Assembly (NCBI RefSeq): GCF_002777975.1
Contig: NZ_NGVS01000031.1
Span: 62,563-126,562 of the forward strand
Length of the DNA stretch: 64,000 nt
Direction of reading: 5' to 3'
From: Shewanella carassii
GTDB lineage: Bacteria; Pseudomonadota; Gammaproteobacteria; Enterobacterales; Shewanellaceae
Shown here: positions 18,315-28,149 of the stretch, one piece after another
How positions within the stretch are numbered: the stretch's first letter is position 1
Layout: each line of letters starts with the position of its first letter
The notes under the pieces: generated by a model
Told to the model about the DNA's origin: nothing
Database searches by the model: none
The model's input: only the letters and a program-made list of their open reading frames with translations
Position numbers and translations under genes: made by a program

Positions 18315-19229
18315 ATGAGTCAAACAGCCGAGATACCCCTGGCCCCCGGTAGCGAATCGCCGCTGGAGCTCAAACCACTGAAAGCCGCCGATCCTGTCAG
18401 CGTTTATCTGCGCAGAGCCAAGCGTCTGGAGGTGTTGGCCAAGGACTCGCCGCTGGCTGATTACCTAGAGCTGTGTCGCCGTTTGGTCGCTGTTCAGGCC
18501 AAACTGGCGGCGGAGGAAGACTTCGGTCTTCCCCCCGCTTGGGACAAGTCCGAGGGCGAGCCCCTCGCAGACTTGGGACCCAGTGCCGACAGTTACTGGC
18601 AGGGCTTGCTGCAGCAATTGCTCAGTGAACTCCTGCCGCAGGTGGATGAGTCGGTCGCCCGGGTGCTGCGTCTCTTGATGCAACAGGCACCCGAGCAACT
18701 GAGTGCCTGGGGGCAGGCGCTGCGTCAGGGCAATCTGAGTGCAGTGCCCGCCAGGTTCAGTCTGTTTTTGTGGGCCGCCATGGGGCTTTATTGGTCTCAT
18801 TGGGCGCCGGCAGTTATTCAGCGCATGGATCAGCGCCGGGTCAAACAACAGAGCCTGTGTCCGGTCTGTGGCAGTCATCCGGTTGCCAGCGTGATAGTCG
18901 ATGAACCCAGAGCCGGTTTGCGTTATCTGCATTGCAGCCTGTGTGAGAGCGAGTGGCACTACATACGTGCCCACTGCACTTGCTGCGGGCATGACAAGGA
19001 GATGACCCTCTGGTCTCTGGACGACTATCAGGCCGATGTTCGCATCGAAAGCTGCGAGGCTTGTCATGGTTATACCAAGATGATGTTCCTCGAAAAGGCG
19101 CCGCTGATGGATGTGGCCGCCGATGATTTGGCGACCCTGATGCTCGACAGTCAGCTCAATGAGAAAGGCTATGGTGCCACCACAGTCAATCCCTTGTTGC
19201 TGGCTCACGAGACGGAAGACAGCGAGTAA
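18315..19229 (+). CDS. fdhE: Formate dehydrogenase maturation protein FdhE
   Basis: A 304-residue cytosolic protein. The C-terminal half has paired CxxC motifs ([33 protein letters not shown]), the rubredoxin-like metal sites of FdhE. It binds the catalytic subunit before Tat export and is required for active membrane formate dehydrogenases. The ATG follows directly on the fdnI stop, so it belongs to the structural operon. Confidence 0.95.
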   Translation: MSQTAEIPLAPGSESPLELKPLKAADPVSVYLRRAKRLEVLAKDSPLADYLELCRRLVAVQAKLAAEEDFGLPPAWDKSEGEPLADLGPSADSYWQGLLQQLLSELLPQVDESVARVLRLLMQQAPEQLSAWGQALRQGNLSAVPARFSLFLWAAMGLYWSHWAPAVIQRMDQRRVKQQSLCPVCGSHPVASVIVDEPRAGLRYLHCSLCESEWHYIRAHCTCCGHDKEMTLWSLDDYQADVRIESCEACHGYTKMMFLEKAPLMDVAADDLATLMLDSQLNEKGYGATTVNPLLLAHETEDSE

Positions 19230-19252
19230 CTAGCTCATTAGTAACGAAAGCC

Positions 19253-19275
19253 GGGAGGGCTTAGGCCCTCCCTTT
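19253..19275 (+). terminator. Hairpin between fdhE and selA
   Basis: An 8-bp GC stem GGGAGGGC / GCCCTCCC (19253-19260, 19265-19272) with loop TTAG and a short T-run. It is either the end of the fdn operon transcript or a partial terminator that lowers selA-selB expression relative to fdn. Confidence 0.65.
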
Positions 19276-19284
19276 ATTCAGTCA

Positions 19285-20718
19285 ATGATGAAACAGATGA
19301 TGACCCAAACTGCCGATACCCTCAAAGACCTCTATCGGGCTTTGCCTTCCATGGATAGCCTGTTGGCCGAGCCAGCACTGGCCCCGCTGCTGAGCCGCTT
19401 TGGCAAGGCCGCCGTCAAACAGGCGCTGGATGGACAACTTCGGCTGGCAAGAGCCGGGATAGGCCGTGAGCAACGCCTGCCCGACTGGTGTCACTCACAC
19501 CAAGCCTTGTATGGCATTTTGGTTGATCAGCTGTCCAGCGATTATCGCCATAGTTTACGGCCGGTATGGAACCTCACCGGCACCCTGCTGCACACCAACC
19601 TGGGACGGGCGCAGCAGTCCGAGGCGGCCATAGAGGCCGTCACCTCTGTGATGCGTTACCCAACCCCACTGGAATTTGAGTTGCAGGCCGGCAAGCGCGG
19701 CCATAGAGACAATGCCGTCAGCTCGCTCATTCACCGCCTCACCGGCGCCGATGCCTGCTGTGTGGTTAATAACAATGCCGCCGCTGTGCTGTTGATGCTG
19801 TCGGCGGTGGCGGCCGGTAAAGAGGTGATAGTTTCCCGCGGTGAGTTGGTGGAGATAGGCGGCGCCTTCCGGATCCCCGACATCATGCGTCAGGCCGGAG
19901 TGACGTTAGTGGAAGTGGGCAGCACCAACCGAACCCATCTCAGGGATTACGAACAGGCGATAACCGAAAACACCGCCGCCATTATGAAGGTGCACACCAG
20001 TAACTACCATATTCAGGGCTTTACCGCCTCGGTGGAAGAGTCGCGGCTGGCGACCCTGTGCCGCGAGCACGATATTTCGCTGATCTCGGATCTCGGCAGT
20101 GGCTCGCTCACCGACTTGCGCCGCTTCGGGCTCAAGCAGGAACCCACTCCCCAGGCGATGCTGGCCGATGGCGTCGATTTGGTAAGCTTCTCCGGCGACA
20201 AGTTGCTCGGTGGCCCTCAGTCCGGGCTGATTGTCGGCAAACAGTCGCTTATCAACAAGTTGCAAAGCCATCCGCTCAAGCGGGCGCTGCGCTGCGACAA
20301 GCTGATTCTGGCGGCGCTGGAAGCCACATTGATCCATTATCTCAACCCGGAAACCCTGGATAGCGAACTGCCTATGATGGCCAAGTTCGGCCGCAGCCAG
20401 CAGCAACTCAAACTGCTAGGCAGCCGTTTGCACCAGGCGTTGCAGCCCCTGTTTGCCCCCGGCTATCAACTGGAGCTGGTGGAGTGCCGCACCCAGGTGG
20501 GCAGTGGCTCACAGCCGGATACCTTCCTGCCTTCGGTGGCGCTGGCGTTCAGCGCCAATCCGGGGGCTAGCCTGATTGAGCTTGAGCAACACTTCAAGCA
20601 GGCCGAGCGGCCGGTGATCGGCCGGATCAGCAATGAGCAACTGCTGCTGGATCTGCGCGGGGTCGACGATGAAGCCGAGCTGCTGGCTGAGCTGAGCACC
20701 CTGGGGGTGTCGCTGTGA
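19285..20718 (+). CDS. selA: L-seryl-tRNA(Sec) selenium transferase
   Basis: Up to 477 residues. Several Met codons at the start (19285, 19288, 19297, 19300) make the exact start uncertain; the alignment-like start [19 protein letters not shown] matches the E. coli beginning best. The PLP lysine is K306 in [12 protein letters not shown] (numbered from 19285). The motif [14 protein letters not shown] is also typical. SelA converts Ser-tRNA(Sec) to Sec-tRNA(Sec) with selenophosphate. selB overlaps the stop by three bases. Confidence 0.97.
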   Translation: MMKQMMTQTADTLKDLYRALPSMDSLLAEPALAPLLSRFGKAAVKQALDGQLRLARAGIGREQRLPDWCHSHQALYGILVDQLSSDYRHSLRPVWNLTGTLLHTNLGRAQQSEAAIEAVTSVMRYPTPLEFELQAGKRGHRDNAVSSLIHRLTGADACCVVNNNAAAVLLMLSAVAAGKEVIVSRGELVEIGGAFRIPDIMRQAGVTLVEVGSTNRTHLRDYEQAITENTAAIMKVHTSNYHIQGFTASVEESRLATLCREHDISLISDLGSGSLTDLRRFGLKQEPTPQAMLADGVDLVSFSGDKLLGGPQSGLIVGKQSLINKLQSHPLKRALRCDKLILAALEATLIHYLNPETLDSELPMMAKFGRSQQQLKLLGSRLHQALQPLFAPGYQLELVECRTQVGSGSQPDTFLPSVALAFSANPGASLIELEQHFKQAERPVIGRISNEQLLLDLRGVDDEAELLAELSTLGVSL

Positions 20719-22754
20719 TCCTGGTAACCGCCGGCCATGTAGACCATGGCAAGACCAGTCTGATCCGCGCCCTGACCGGGCAAAATACCGACAGATTGCC
20801 GGAAGAGAAACGCCGCGGTATGACCATAGATCTGGGTTATGCCTTTATGCCGTTTGCCGACGGCCAGCGACTGGCCTTTATCGATGTGCCGGGTCATGAA
20901 AAGTTTATCAACAACATGTTGGTGGGCGTCAGTCATGCCAGACACGCGCTCTTGGTGCTGGCCTGTGATGACGGCGTGATGCCGCAGACCCGTGAACACC
21001 TGCAGATTTTAGCTATGTTGCCGCTTAAGAGCCTGACACTGGTGCTCACCAAGAGTGACCTGGTGGAGCGGGCCCGCATCGATGAAGTGGCTGCAGAGAG
21101 TGAGGCGCTGCTTCGTGAGTTTGCCCTCAAGGCCTCCGGTGTGTTTAGCGTTTCGGCCAGTAATGGCCAGGGGATCGACTCGCTCAGAGAGCATATTCTG
21201 GCGCTTGCATCGAGCGAGCTGCAGCTTGAGAAGGCTTGTATTGTAGCAGACGCGCAGCAGGCCTTTCGCATGACCATGGATCGCGCCTTCAGCGTCAAGG
21301 GCGCCGGTTGGGTGGTCACGGGCACAGTGATCAGTGGCAGTGTCAAGGTCGGTGACAGCCTTTTCAGCTCGGGTCAGAAAGACAAGCTGAGGATCCGCGG
21401 CATTCACTGCCAGGGGCAGGAGTCGCAGACGGCGCTACCGGGCACCCGGGTCGCCCTCAATCTCAGTGGTGTCGATAACCACAGGGCGCCGCAGCGCGGC
21501 GATTGGCTCAGCAGCTTGCCACAGCCGGATGCCTGTGGCCGCCCAGTAGTGCAGATCCGTGCCTTTGAACCTGTGACTCACTGGCAGAGCGTACATTGCC
21601 ACCACGGCGCCGAGCATACCCTGGGACGCATATCCCAGTTGACCGAGGCCGATGAGCGCGGCTACTGCCTGGCTGAACTGGTGCTGGATAAGCCGCTGAT
21701 ATTGTGTCAAGACGATCCCATAGTGCTGCGTCATGCCAGTGGTAAGCATACCCTGGGTGCCGGCAGAGTACTCGCACTCACAGTGCCCAATCGCAAGAAA
21801 CGCACCGACGAGCGGCTCGCTTTTCTTGGCCGTCTCGCCGATGCCAAAACACCGGCTGCCGCATTGGCCCACCTCGGTCGGCAACAGGCCTTGGCCGTGG
21901 CTGATTTGGCCTGGCGCTGGCAGTTGACCGAGGCCGGTTTGAGTCGGGTCATCGAAGAATCCGGACTCAGCCGTCACGGCGGTTTCCTGTTGGCTCCCGA
22001 ACTGCTCGAGGCCGAGCAGCAGCACTATTTGTCGTTATTGGAGCAATACCATCAGCAACACCCGGATCAATTGGGGCTAGGGCGCAACCGCCTGCTGCGT
22101 ATGAGCCACAGCAAGTTACCCTTGCCACTGGCCGTTTTGATCCTGGAGCGCCTCTGTCGCGATCGCCGCATGGTGCTGCGCGGCGCCTTGTTGCAGTTGC
22201 CGCAGCACAGAATGACTTTGGATCCCCAAGCCGAAGCCTGTTGGCAGCGTTTATCCCCCTGGCTGGAGCAGCAGGATACCCCTGTGTGGGTGACTGAGAT
22301 GGCCGAATACCTTGAGCTGGAACCGGGTGAGCTGCGGCCGTTGTGTTTCCAGTTGGTGCAGCAGGGGTTTATCACCGCCGTGGTGAAAGACAGATATCTG
22401 CTCAGCAGTAAGCTGTGCCATTACGCCGATCTTATTCGTGGTCATTTAGACCAAAAGGGACAGCTGGAAACTGCCGAGTTCAAGACGATGATAGGTCTTG
22501 GCCGCAAGGTGAGTATTCAACTATTGGAATTCTTCGATCGCAGCGGTTTTACCCGCAGGAAGTATCGCAGTAACAGTCGGGAGATCCGGGACGCTGAACT
22601 TTTCTGGTCCCATGAAGGTTGGCGGAAGAACATAGGAGTCGAACCTACCCGGGACTGCTGGCAGCCCCACCCGGATTTGAAGTCCGGACGCCTCACCGGA
22701 GACGACGTTCTTCCATCGAAAGACAGGGAGATAATAGAAAATGAATTCAGTTGA
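20715..22754 (+). CDS. selB: Selenocysteine-specific elongation factor SelB, 3' end overlapping antisense selC
   Basis: The frame starts with GTG at 20715 (GTGA overlap with selA) and gives 679 residues. The GTPase domain has [19 protein letters not shown] and TKSD. EF-Tu-like domains II/III follow, then winged helices, the last being [22 protein letters not shown], which binds SECIS RNA. The usual SelB end falls around residue 625-635. The frame stays open through about 45 more residues that are encoded by the strand opposite the tRNA-Sec gene (residues about 636-667). E. coli SelB has 614 residues, so the extra tail is unusual and may be accidental or functional. Confidence 0.93.
   Translation: MILVTAGHVDHGKTSLIRALTGQNTDRLPEEKRRGMTIDLGYAFMPFADGQRLAFIDVPGHEKFINNMLVGVSHARHALLVLACDDGVMPQTREHLQILAMLPLKSLTLVLTKSDLVERARIDEVAAESEALLREFALKASGVFSVSASNGQGIDSLREHILALASSELQLEKACIVADAQQAFRMTMDRAFSVKGAGWVVTGTVISGSVKVGDSLFSSGQKDKLRIRGIHCQGQESQTALPGTRVALNLSGVDNHRAPQRGDWLSSLPQPDACGRPVVQIRAFEPVTHWQSVHCHHGAEHTLGRISQLTEADERGYCLAELVLDKPLILCQDDPIVLRHASGKHTLGAGRVLALTVPNRKKRTDERLAFLGRLADAKTPAAALAHLGRQQALAVADLAWRWQLTEAGLSRVIEESGLSRHGGFLLAPELLEAEQQHYLSLLEQYHQQHPDQLGLGRNRLLRMSHSKLPLPLAVLILERLCRDRRMVLRGALLQLPQHRMTLDPQAEACWQRLSPWLEQQDTPVWVTEMAEYLELEPGELRPLCFQLVQQGFITAVVKDRYLLSSKLCHYADLIRGHLDQKGQLETAEFKTMIGLGRKVSIQLLEFFDRSGFTRRKYRSNSREIRDAELFWSHEGWRKNIGVEPTRDCWQPHPDLKSGRLTGDDVLPSKDREIIENEFS
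22620..22714 (-). tRNA. selC: tRNA-Sec (anticodon TCA)
   Basis: On the minus strand a 95-base gene runs from GGAAGAAC to GTTCTTCC-G-CCA, with an 8-bp acceptor stem typical of tRNA-Sec. The anticodon TCA is at 22678-22680 (read on the minus strand) in the context GGACTTCAAATCC. The extra arm is long (GGGGCTGCCAGCAGTCCC) and the T loop is GGTTCGACTCC. CCA is encoded. It closely resembles E. coli selC as I remember it, and it lies entirely inside the selB reading frame on the opposite strand. Confidence 0.96.
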
Positions 22755-22759
22755 ATCAA
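22731..22759 (-). promoter_or_regulatory. Sigma-70 promoter of selC
   Basis: On the minus strand TTGATT (22754-22759) and TATTAT (22731-22736) are separated by exactly 17 bases and lie 16 bases before the mature 5' end of selC. Spacing and position fit a dedicated tRNA promoter. It straddles the selB stop codon. Confidence 0.75.
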
Positions 22760-22855
22760 CCCTGTTTTTATTTACTTTATGAGTTTGTGATATAGCTCTT
22801 GTTTTATTTTAAAGACTGTACTTTTTTATTATTTAGATAGGTTCAGAGGGTACTT

Positions 22856-23692
22856 ATGTATTATTATTCGCATGACGTTGTCACCGAGAAACAAGTCACC
22901 CTTATGGAGCAAGGGCAGACTTCAGAATTAACTGATTACTTAGCGAACGAAGTAAGAATCGCCTTGGTCTATAATGGCATTGCCCATACGGTAATGTTGG
23001 CCAGTCCACAAGATCTAGAAGCCTTTGCCATCGGCTTTACTTTGTCGGAACGTATAGTCAGAAACATAAATGAAATCAAGGGTGTTGAACTGGAATATAC
23101 CGAGGAAGGTGTGCTGGTTCAGATTGAGATAACCCAAAGATGTTTTATGGAATTAAAGCAACAAAGACGCAATATGGCCGGTAGAACCGGTTGTGGGCTT
23201 TGCGGTGTTGCCCAACTTGAAGAAGCGGTTAAACCTGTTATTCGAGTTGATGATGGTGCCGAGTTTAATATCAATAATTTAAAGGTTGCCTTGAATTTTG
23301 TTAAGGACAATCAACAGCATTTTAAATTAACCGGTGCCACCCATGCTGCCATGGGTTTAAATAATGATGGGCATATTATTGATGCCTATGAAGATATTGG
23401 AAGACATATAGCACTGGATAAGTTAATCGGTGCCTTTTCTCAGAAACATGCCGAGCGGCCAATCGCGGTTTTATTGACCAGTAGAGCCAGTTTCGAGATG
23501 GTACAAAAGGCTGCCAGTGCCAATATTCAGATTCTTTTTGCCATGTCCGCCGTGACCTCACTGGCGTTGGAGCTGGCAGAGAAGAGCAACATCACGCTGG
23601 TGGGCTTTTGCCGCAACGGTCGTGCGACGCTCTACACCCATGGTCACAGACTGACGGGACTGAGCCGCGCGGGTCTGGCTAAAGCCATTTAG
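22856..23692 (+). CDS. fdhD: Formate dehydrogenase sulfurtransferase FdhD
   Basis: A 278-residue protein. The motif GRTGCGLCG puts the two reactive cysteines at C113 and C116. FdhD carries sulfur from IscS to the molybdenum cofactor of formate dehydrogenase, which is essential for activity. A ribosome site AGAGGG precedes the ATG. The N-terminal third is more AT-rich than the rest of the locus. It forms its own unit between selB/selC and yedE. Confidence 0.95.
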   Translation: MYYYSHDVVTEKQVTLMEQGQTSELTDYLANEVRIALVYNGIAHTVMLASPQDLEAFAIGFTLSERIVRNINEIKGVELEYTEEGVLVQIEITQRCFMELKQQRRNMAGRTGCGLCGVAQLEEAVKPVIRVDDGAEFNINNLKVALNFVKDNQQHFKLTGATHAAMGLNNDGHIIDAYEDIGRHIALDKLIGAFSQKHAERPIAVLLTSRASFEMVQKAASANIQILFAMSAVTSLALELAEKSNITLVGFCRNGRATLYTHGHRLTGLSRAGLAKAI

Positions 23693-23781
23693 GGAAGTTA
23701 ATAAAGGGTCTTTCGCTGACTCGCACTCCCCTTGGCGCAGCGTCTACTGTCTGCTCATCATCGTTGCTAAACACTATTCCT

Positions 23782-23813
23782 GACCGGTCGGAACTCAGTT
23801 TCGGCCGGTCTTT
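23782..23813 (+). terminator. Terminator of fdhD
   Basis: A 12-bp stem with two G-U pairs (23782-23793 with 23799-23810), loop CTCAG, then TTT, about 90 bases after the fdhD stop. Confidence 0.6.
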
Positions 23814-23940
23814 AGTGCTTTGATGATGGCAGACCGGCGGTCGTTTGCAGCATTTCAGCGGTTTTATCGCCGTAAAGGCATACATAAGATGCGACAGGTC
23901 AGTTGCTGTGGGCTGCCTGTTCGCACTTGCAATGGTTGAC

Positions 23941-23960
23941 GGACACGCCCGTGTCCGTTT
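23941..23960 (+). promoter_or_regulatory. Short hairpin with T-run in the yedE leader
   Basis: GGACACG-CC-CGTGTCC followed by GTTTT, 30 bases before the yedE ATG. The two-base loop would open to about four. It could act as an attenuator or as a weak terminator for upstream transcripts. Confidence 0.4.
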
Positions 23961-23990
23961 TGACAAGGTCTCGTTCATTAGGGTAATGAC

Positions 23991-25205
23991 ATGACATGGC
24001 AACAATTTAAACAACAATATCTGGTCCGTTTCTGGGCCCCCATGCCGGCAGTGATCGCCGCCGGTATTCTCTCCACTTACTATTTTGGTCTGACCGGCAC
24101 CTTCTGGGCCGTGACCGGCGAGTTCACCCGCTGGGGTGGCCATTTACTGCAAATGCTCGGTGCCGAGCCGGAAACCTGGGGTTACTTCAAGGTGATAGGT
24201 CTGGCCGGTACGCCGCTGGATCGCATCGATGGCATGATGATTATCGGCATGTTCGGTGGCTGTATTGCCGCGGCGCTATGGGCCAATAACGTCAAGCTCA
24301 GAATGCCGCAGAGCCGGGTGCGTATCATGCAGGCCCTGGTTGGCGGTATCATAGCCGGCTTCGGTGCCCGCTTGGCCATGGGTTGTAACCTGGCTGCCTT
24401 CTTTACCGGGATCCCGCAGTTCTCGCTGCATGCCTGGTTCTTCGCGCTGGCCACGGCAGCGGGCTCCTACTTTGGTGCCAGGTTCACCCTGCTGCCGATG
24501 TTCCGCATCCCGGTGGCGCTGAAGAAGGTCACCAAGGCCAGTTCGGTCAAGCAGGACGAAAACCAGGCCAGACGACGCTTTCGGATCGGCATGCTGGTGT
24601 TTATCGGCATAGTCGGTTGGGGACTCCTGACCCTGTTCAATGCGCCCAAGCTAGGTATTGCCATGCTCTTCGGGGTCGGTTTCGGGCTGTTGATTGAGCG
24701 GGCACAGATCTGTTTTACCTCGGCATTTCGCGACATGTGGATCACCGGCCGTACCCATATGGCCAAGGCGATCATCATAGGTATGGCGGTCAGCGCCATC
24801 GGGATTTACAGCTATGTACAATTAGGGGTTTCACCCAAGATCATGTGGGCCGGTCCCAATGCGGTTATCGGTGGCTTGCTGTTTGGTTTCGGCATAGTGC
24901 TGGCCGGTGGCTGTGAAACCGGTTGGATGTACCGCGCCGTGGAAGGGCAGGTACACTTCTGGTGGGTAGGCCTGGGCAACGTTATCGGCTCCACTATTCT
25001 GGCCTACTACTGGGACGACTTGGCCGAGCCACTGGCCACCAGTTGGGACAAGGTCAACCTGCTTGCCAGCTTGGGGGACAAGGGTGGCTTGTTGGCCACC
25101 TATCTGATGTTGGGGCTGGCGTTTGTCGCCATGCTCGCCTGGGAAAAACAATTCTTTGCCCGTAAAGCCAAACGGGATACTCAACTGACTGCGGAGGCCG
25201 CGTAA
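23991..25205 (+). CDS. yedE: YedE-type membrane transporter, putative selenium or sulfur-compound uptake
   Basis: A 404-residue protein with ten or more helices and the duplicated YeeE/YedE motif: ARLAMGCNLAAFFTGI in the first half and IVLAGGCETGWMYRA in the second, each with the conserved cysteine, plus RAQICFTSAFRD. E. coli YedE is 401 residues. YeeE relatives import thiosulfate through such cysteines, and comparative genomics has linked YedE with selenoprotein-containing genomes. Its location beside sel and fdh genes here supports a selenium role. The stop overlaps the yedF ATG by one base (TAATG). Confidence 0.88.
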   Translation: MTWQQFKQQYLVRFWAPMPAVIAAGILSTYYFGLTGTFWAVTGEFTRWGGHLLQMLGAEPETWGYFKVIGLAGTPLDRIDGMMIIGMFGGCIAAALWANNVKLRMPQSRVRIMQALVGGIIAGFGARLAMGCNLAAFFTGIPQFSLHAWFFALATAAGSYFGARFTLLPMFRIPVALKKVTKASSVKQDENQARRRFRIGMLVFIGIVGWGLLTLFNAPKLGIAMLFGVGFGLLIERAQICFTSAFRDMWITGRTHMAKAIIIGMAVSAIGIYSYVQLGVSPKIMWAGPNAVIGGLLFGFGIVLAGGCETGWMYRAVEGQVHFWWVGLGNVIGSTILAYYWDDLAEPLATSWDKVNLLASLGDKGGLLATYLMLGLAFVAMLAWEKQFFARKAKRDTQLTAEAA

Positions 25206-25438
25206 TGAGCCAATATACTCCTGATTATCAATTAGATATGGTTGGTGAACCCTGTCCATATCCCGCCGTTGCCACTCTGGAGGCCATGCCCCAGCTCAAG
25301 CCCGGCGAAATTCTGGAAGTGATCAGCGACTGCCCACAGTCGATCAACAATATTCCACTGGATGCCAAGAACCACGGCTACAAGGTGCTGGAGATAGAGC
25401 AGAACGGCCCGACGATCCGTTATCTGATCCAGCGCTGA
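25205..25438 (+). CDS. yedF: TusA-family sulfur (selenium) carrier YedF
   Basis: A 77-residue TusA/SirA-like protein with the motif GEPCPYPAV, whose Cys18 is the expected persulfide or perselenide carrier residue. It is translationally coupled to yedE. The likely role is accepting the imported chalcogen from YedE and handing it to metabolism, in this locus possibly toward selenophosphate synthesis. No selD is present in the window. Confidence 0.9.
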   Translation: MSQYTPDYQLDMVGEPCPYPAVATLEAMPQLKPGEILEVISDCPQSINNIPLDAKNHGYKVLEIEQNGPTIRYLIQR

Positions 25439-25474
25439 ATTAACATTAATTCCCGCTGGTTCAATCGTTTAAAG

Positions 25475-25498
25475 ACGCTGCTTTTGCAGCGTTTTTTT
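25475..25498 (+). terminator. Terminator of yedEF
   Basis: Stem ACGCTGC / GCAGCGT with TTTT loop (25475-25481, 25486-25492) and a seven-T run, 37 bases after the yedF stop. Confidence 0.9.
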
Positions 25499-25681
25499 AT
25501 GCGAGTTTCACGGATGGTTGCTGTGAGAGTTTGTCATTAGGGCATCAGAGAGGTATGACTATTGCGACAGCGAAAAGCGGTGAGCCAATGGCCGCCATGA
25601 TTCGATGCCAGATTTGCACTGTACCGAATTAAAGGCAAATATAAGCTGTGGTTTGGCTCTTCCCTACATCAAGGAGCGGTA

Positions 25682-26662
25682 ATGAAACAGGTTATTTTTG
25701 ATAATCCCGGACAACCGGAAGTGCTCTATTTGGCTGATGCCAAGATCCCCACTCCCGGCCCGGGTCAGGTGTTGATCAAGGTGGCGGCGGCTGGGGTCAA
25801 TGGTCCGGATCTAGCACAGCGTAAGGGCAACTATCCGCCTCCGGCAGATGCTTCTCCGGTGCTGGGATTGGAAGTAGCCGGTGAGATAGTCGCGCTGGGG
25901 CAGGGGGTCGACCAATGGCAAAATGGGCAAGATGTCTGTGCCCTGGTGCCTGGTGGCGGTTACAGTGAGTATGTACTTACCTGGGCGAGCCATTGTTTGC
26001 CTGTGCCCAAGGACTGGAGCCTGGAAGAGGCCGCGGCCATTCCCGAGACCTTCTTTACCGTATGGAGCAATCTATTTATGCGAGCCGGGTTGCGCTTTGG
26101 CGAGACAGTGCTCATTCATGGCGGCTCCGGCGGCATTGGCAGTAGCGCTATCGCACTGGCCAAGGCGTTTGGTGCCAGAGTGCTGGTGACTTCCAGCAGT
26201 CCGGAAAAGTGTGCCTGGTGTCGGCAACTGGGAGCCGAGTTGGCGGTCGATTATCGGCAACAAGACTTTGTTGAAGCGGTGATGGATTGGACCCAAGGCA
26301 AGGGCGTCGAGGTGGTGCTGGATATGGCCGGTGGCGACTTCGTCAACAAGAACCTCAAGCTGCTTGCCTGCGACGGCCGCATGGTATCGATTGCCATGCA
26401 GCGTGGTGCCAAGGCCGAAGTCGACCTTTTCCGCTTGATAGCCAAGCGTATTGTTTGGACCGGTTCAACCCTGAGGCCTCAAAGTGTCGCGGCCAAGGCG
26501 GCGATTGCTGCCGAACTCAAGGCCAAGGTCTGGCCCTTACTGGATAAAGGCATGTTGAAGCCCCATCTCTTTGCCCAGTTTCCGCTAGAAGAGTGCATTG
26601 CGGCACATCATTTATTGGAGTCGGGAAGCCATTCTGGCAAGGTGGTGCTGACACTGAAGTAA
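25682..26662 (+). CDS. NAD(P)H:quinone oxidoreductase, zinc-free MDR family (PIG3-like)
   Basis: A 326-residue medium-chain dehydrogenase. The GroES-like N-terminal part (KVAAAGVNGPDLAQRKGNYPPP) lacks the catalytic-zinc cysteines. The Rossmann part has the nucleotide motif HGGSGGIGSSAIALAKAFGA. The sequence matches the PIG3 type that reduces quinones with NADPH. AAGGAGCGGTA precedes the ATG. It is a single gene with its own terminator. Confidence 0.88.
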   Translation: MKQVIFDNPGQPEVLYLADAKIPTPGPGQVLIKVAAAGVNGPDLAQRKGNYPPPADASPVLGLEVAGEIVALGQGVDQWQNGQDVCALVPGGGYSEYVLTWASHCLPVPKDWSLEEAAAIPETFFTVWSNLFMRAGLRFGETVLIHGGSGGIGSSAIALAKAFGARVLVTSSSPEKCAWCRQLGAELAVDYRQQDFVEAVMDWTQGKGVEVVLDMAGGDFVNKNLKLLACDGRMVSIAMQRGAKAEVDLFRLIAKRIVWTGSTLRPQSVAAKAAIAAELKAKVWPLLDKGMLKPHLFAQFPLEECIAAHHLLESGSHSGKVVLTLK

Positions 26663-26692
26663 GTAGCTACTGACATGCTACTCCCTGCCACT

Positions 26693-26720
26693 GCTGACGA
26701 TGGCGTCAGCTGCTTTTTTC
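26693..26720 (+). terminator. Terminator of the quinone oxidoreductase gene
   Basis: Stem GCTGACG / CGTCAGC (26693-26699, 26704-26710), loop ATGG, TGC spacer and six T. Confidence 0.85.
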
Positions 26721-27027
26721 TACCGTCACGATAAGGCTGCAACATGCGGCCTTAAGGTGTTTGCGCCTAAAATTCAACTTGCCCTGCTGGAAATTTGGAC
26801 TAAAGTCCTCTGTGAACATTGAGAACTGTGCAGTCTCGATAAATTAATCGTTATTTCGTTGGAAAAATCACGGTTTGTAGCATTGATTATCGGGAAGATT
26901 CTGTAAGAATACGCACTTGAAATCCCGCCTGTATGGGGTGGAAACCAAGATGGCAAAGTGAGCAGTAGTGCGCTTCTTTGGCCAAAGAAACTTTAGTGTA
27001 TGTGTTGATTTAAGGGTATTGGCATAT

Positions 27028-27432
27028 ATGTATAACACTGCAAAGAAACAAGTTTGGTATGGCGAACTCAGAACCGCACGAGGCAATGCAATCGTCGTCC
27101 ATGACAATCAGTTACCCGAGGCTTCTCCTGGACGTATCTACCTGTTCAATACTCAACGTAAGGCGATTATTGAATATGTGGAAGATATCGTTAAACCCAA
27201 CCTGCATGATCTGGGTGAGGCAGAAGCCAAGGCTGCCGAGCGTGAGTTCGGTAGTGCATTCAAAGCGGCTCGCAGCGAATTTATGCAAAAGCAACAGGCC
27301 CGAATCAATCTGAGTAACGTCAAAGACAGCGCTCCGGCGCGTAAGCCCAAGCCGGAACCTGAAGTTGAGGTGGAAGGTGACAACATGGGTGACAATTTCG
27401 ACGACGATTGGGATGACGGCTTCGACGACTGA
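27028..27432 (+). CDS. Hypothetical protein with acidic aromatic tail
   Basis: A 134-residue protein starting MYNTAKKQVWYGELRTARG. A small N-terminal domain (to about residue 45) contains RGNAIVVHDNQLPEASPGRIY. A charged helix and a Lys/Pro linker (RKPKPEPEVEVE) follow, and the end is FDDDWDDGFDD. The start at 27028 follows AAGGG at some distance; a longer version back to 26968 has no ribosome site. I do not recognise the family. The acidic tip with aromatic residues recalls SSB-type partner-binding tails or DNA mimics, which is speculation. Confidence 0.65.
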   Translation: MYNTAKKQVWYGELRTARGNAIVVHDNQLPEASPGRIYLFNTQRKAIIEYVEDIVKPNLHDLGEAEAKAAEREFGSAFKAARSEFMQKQQARINLSNVKDSAPARKPKPEPEVEVEGDNMGDNFDDDWDDGFDD

Positions 27433-27722
27433 TATCCCTATGCCCGGCCGGCCGTCTTCAGTTCTCTGAAGCGGTTGCCGGGTGACCGGACAGTCGACCG
27501 CTGAAATTTTAAGACGATGATTTATAAGCTGGAGAATAATGACAGCAGATATTAACTAAGAATATTATGTACTGATATGTGGCTCTGGAAAGCTGCCTTC
27601 CCTTTATCTTTCCAGCAGTAAAAGTTATTGTCTAATTTTTAGATAACCGACTTATCTAAAAATGCCAGGTTCAGGTTGAATCTGGGACAGATAATAATGA
27701 GATTATTCCGCTGAGCGAAGCA
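27433..27722. other. Intergenic stretch after the acidic-tail gene
   Basis: A near-palindromic GC-rich segment (GCCCGGCCGGCC, then GGTTGCCGGGTGACCGG) follows the stop and could end the transcript. The rest is AT-rich with no supported gene. Confidence 0.35.
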
Positions 27723-28132
27723 ATGACAGCATTAAGCGAACCATTATTGTCAAACAGAATAAGTAAAGTACTGGAATACTTTGATCTTTATTAGGTACAG
27801 CTGTTCCCTGCTTTATATACCCACAATGATGAAAGTGTACATTCATATTCAATTTTAGTCGTAGAAAATGAGATTGATGCTTATGGCTTTGATAATGGAA
27901 AATACATTGGGATTTTAGAAGATGGTGAAGTGGGAACCTAAGGAATTGCCGACAGGACTCTAATAAGTTATCTAAAATACCTCTTGAAAAGAGATGTGTT
28001 TTCCAAATTCCAGGGATGATGGATTATTTGGTGCATAAGTCAATCGCAGAGCCATTAATCGCCTTGAACGCCAGTGGTTTGTATTGGGTTCCAGTATTGG
28101 AATGGGATCTTAGCTTTGGTATGACAATTTAA
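27723..28132 (+). pseudogene. Decayed gene resembling an Imm11/DUF1629-type immunity protein
   Basis: From the ATG at 27723 the translation reads as normal protein (MTALSEPLLSNRISKVLEYF) but meets TAG at 27792-27794. It resumes in the same frame (VQLFPALYTHNDESVHSYS, then FDNGKYIGILEDGE) and stops at 27939. After a frameshift a second stretch from 27959 reads KIPLEKRCVFQIPGMMDYLV then HKSIAEPLIALNASGLYWVP, and ends at 28130. The last part resembles the C-terminal pattern of Imm11-type proteins (a 'his-serine...ALxxxxLxGLxWxP' element). The match is from memory and tentative. The decay itself is directly visible. Confidence 0.55.
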
Positions 28133-28149
28133 TAGCTGGGTTAAAGACG

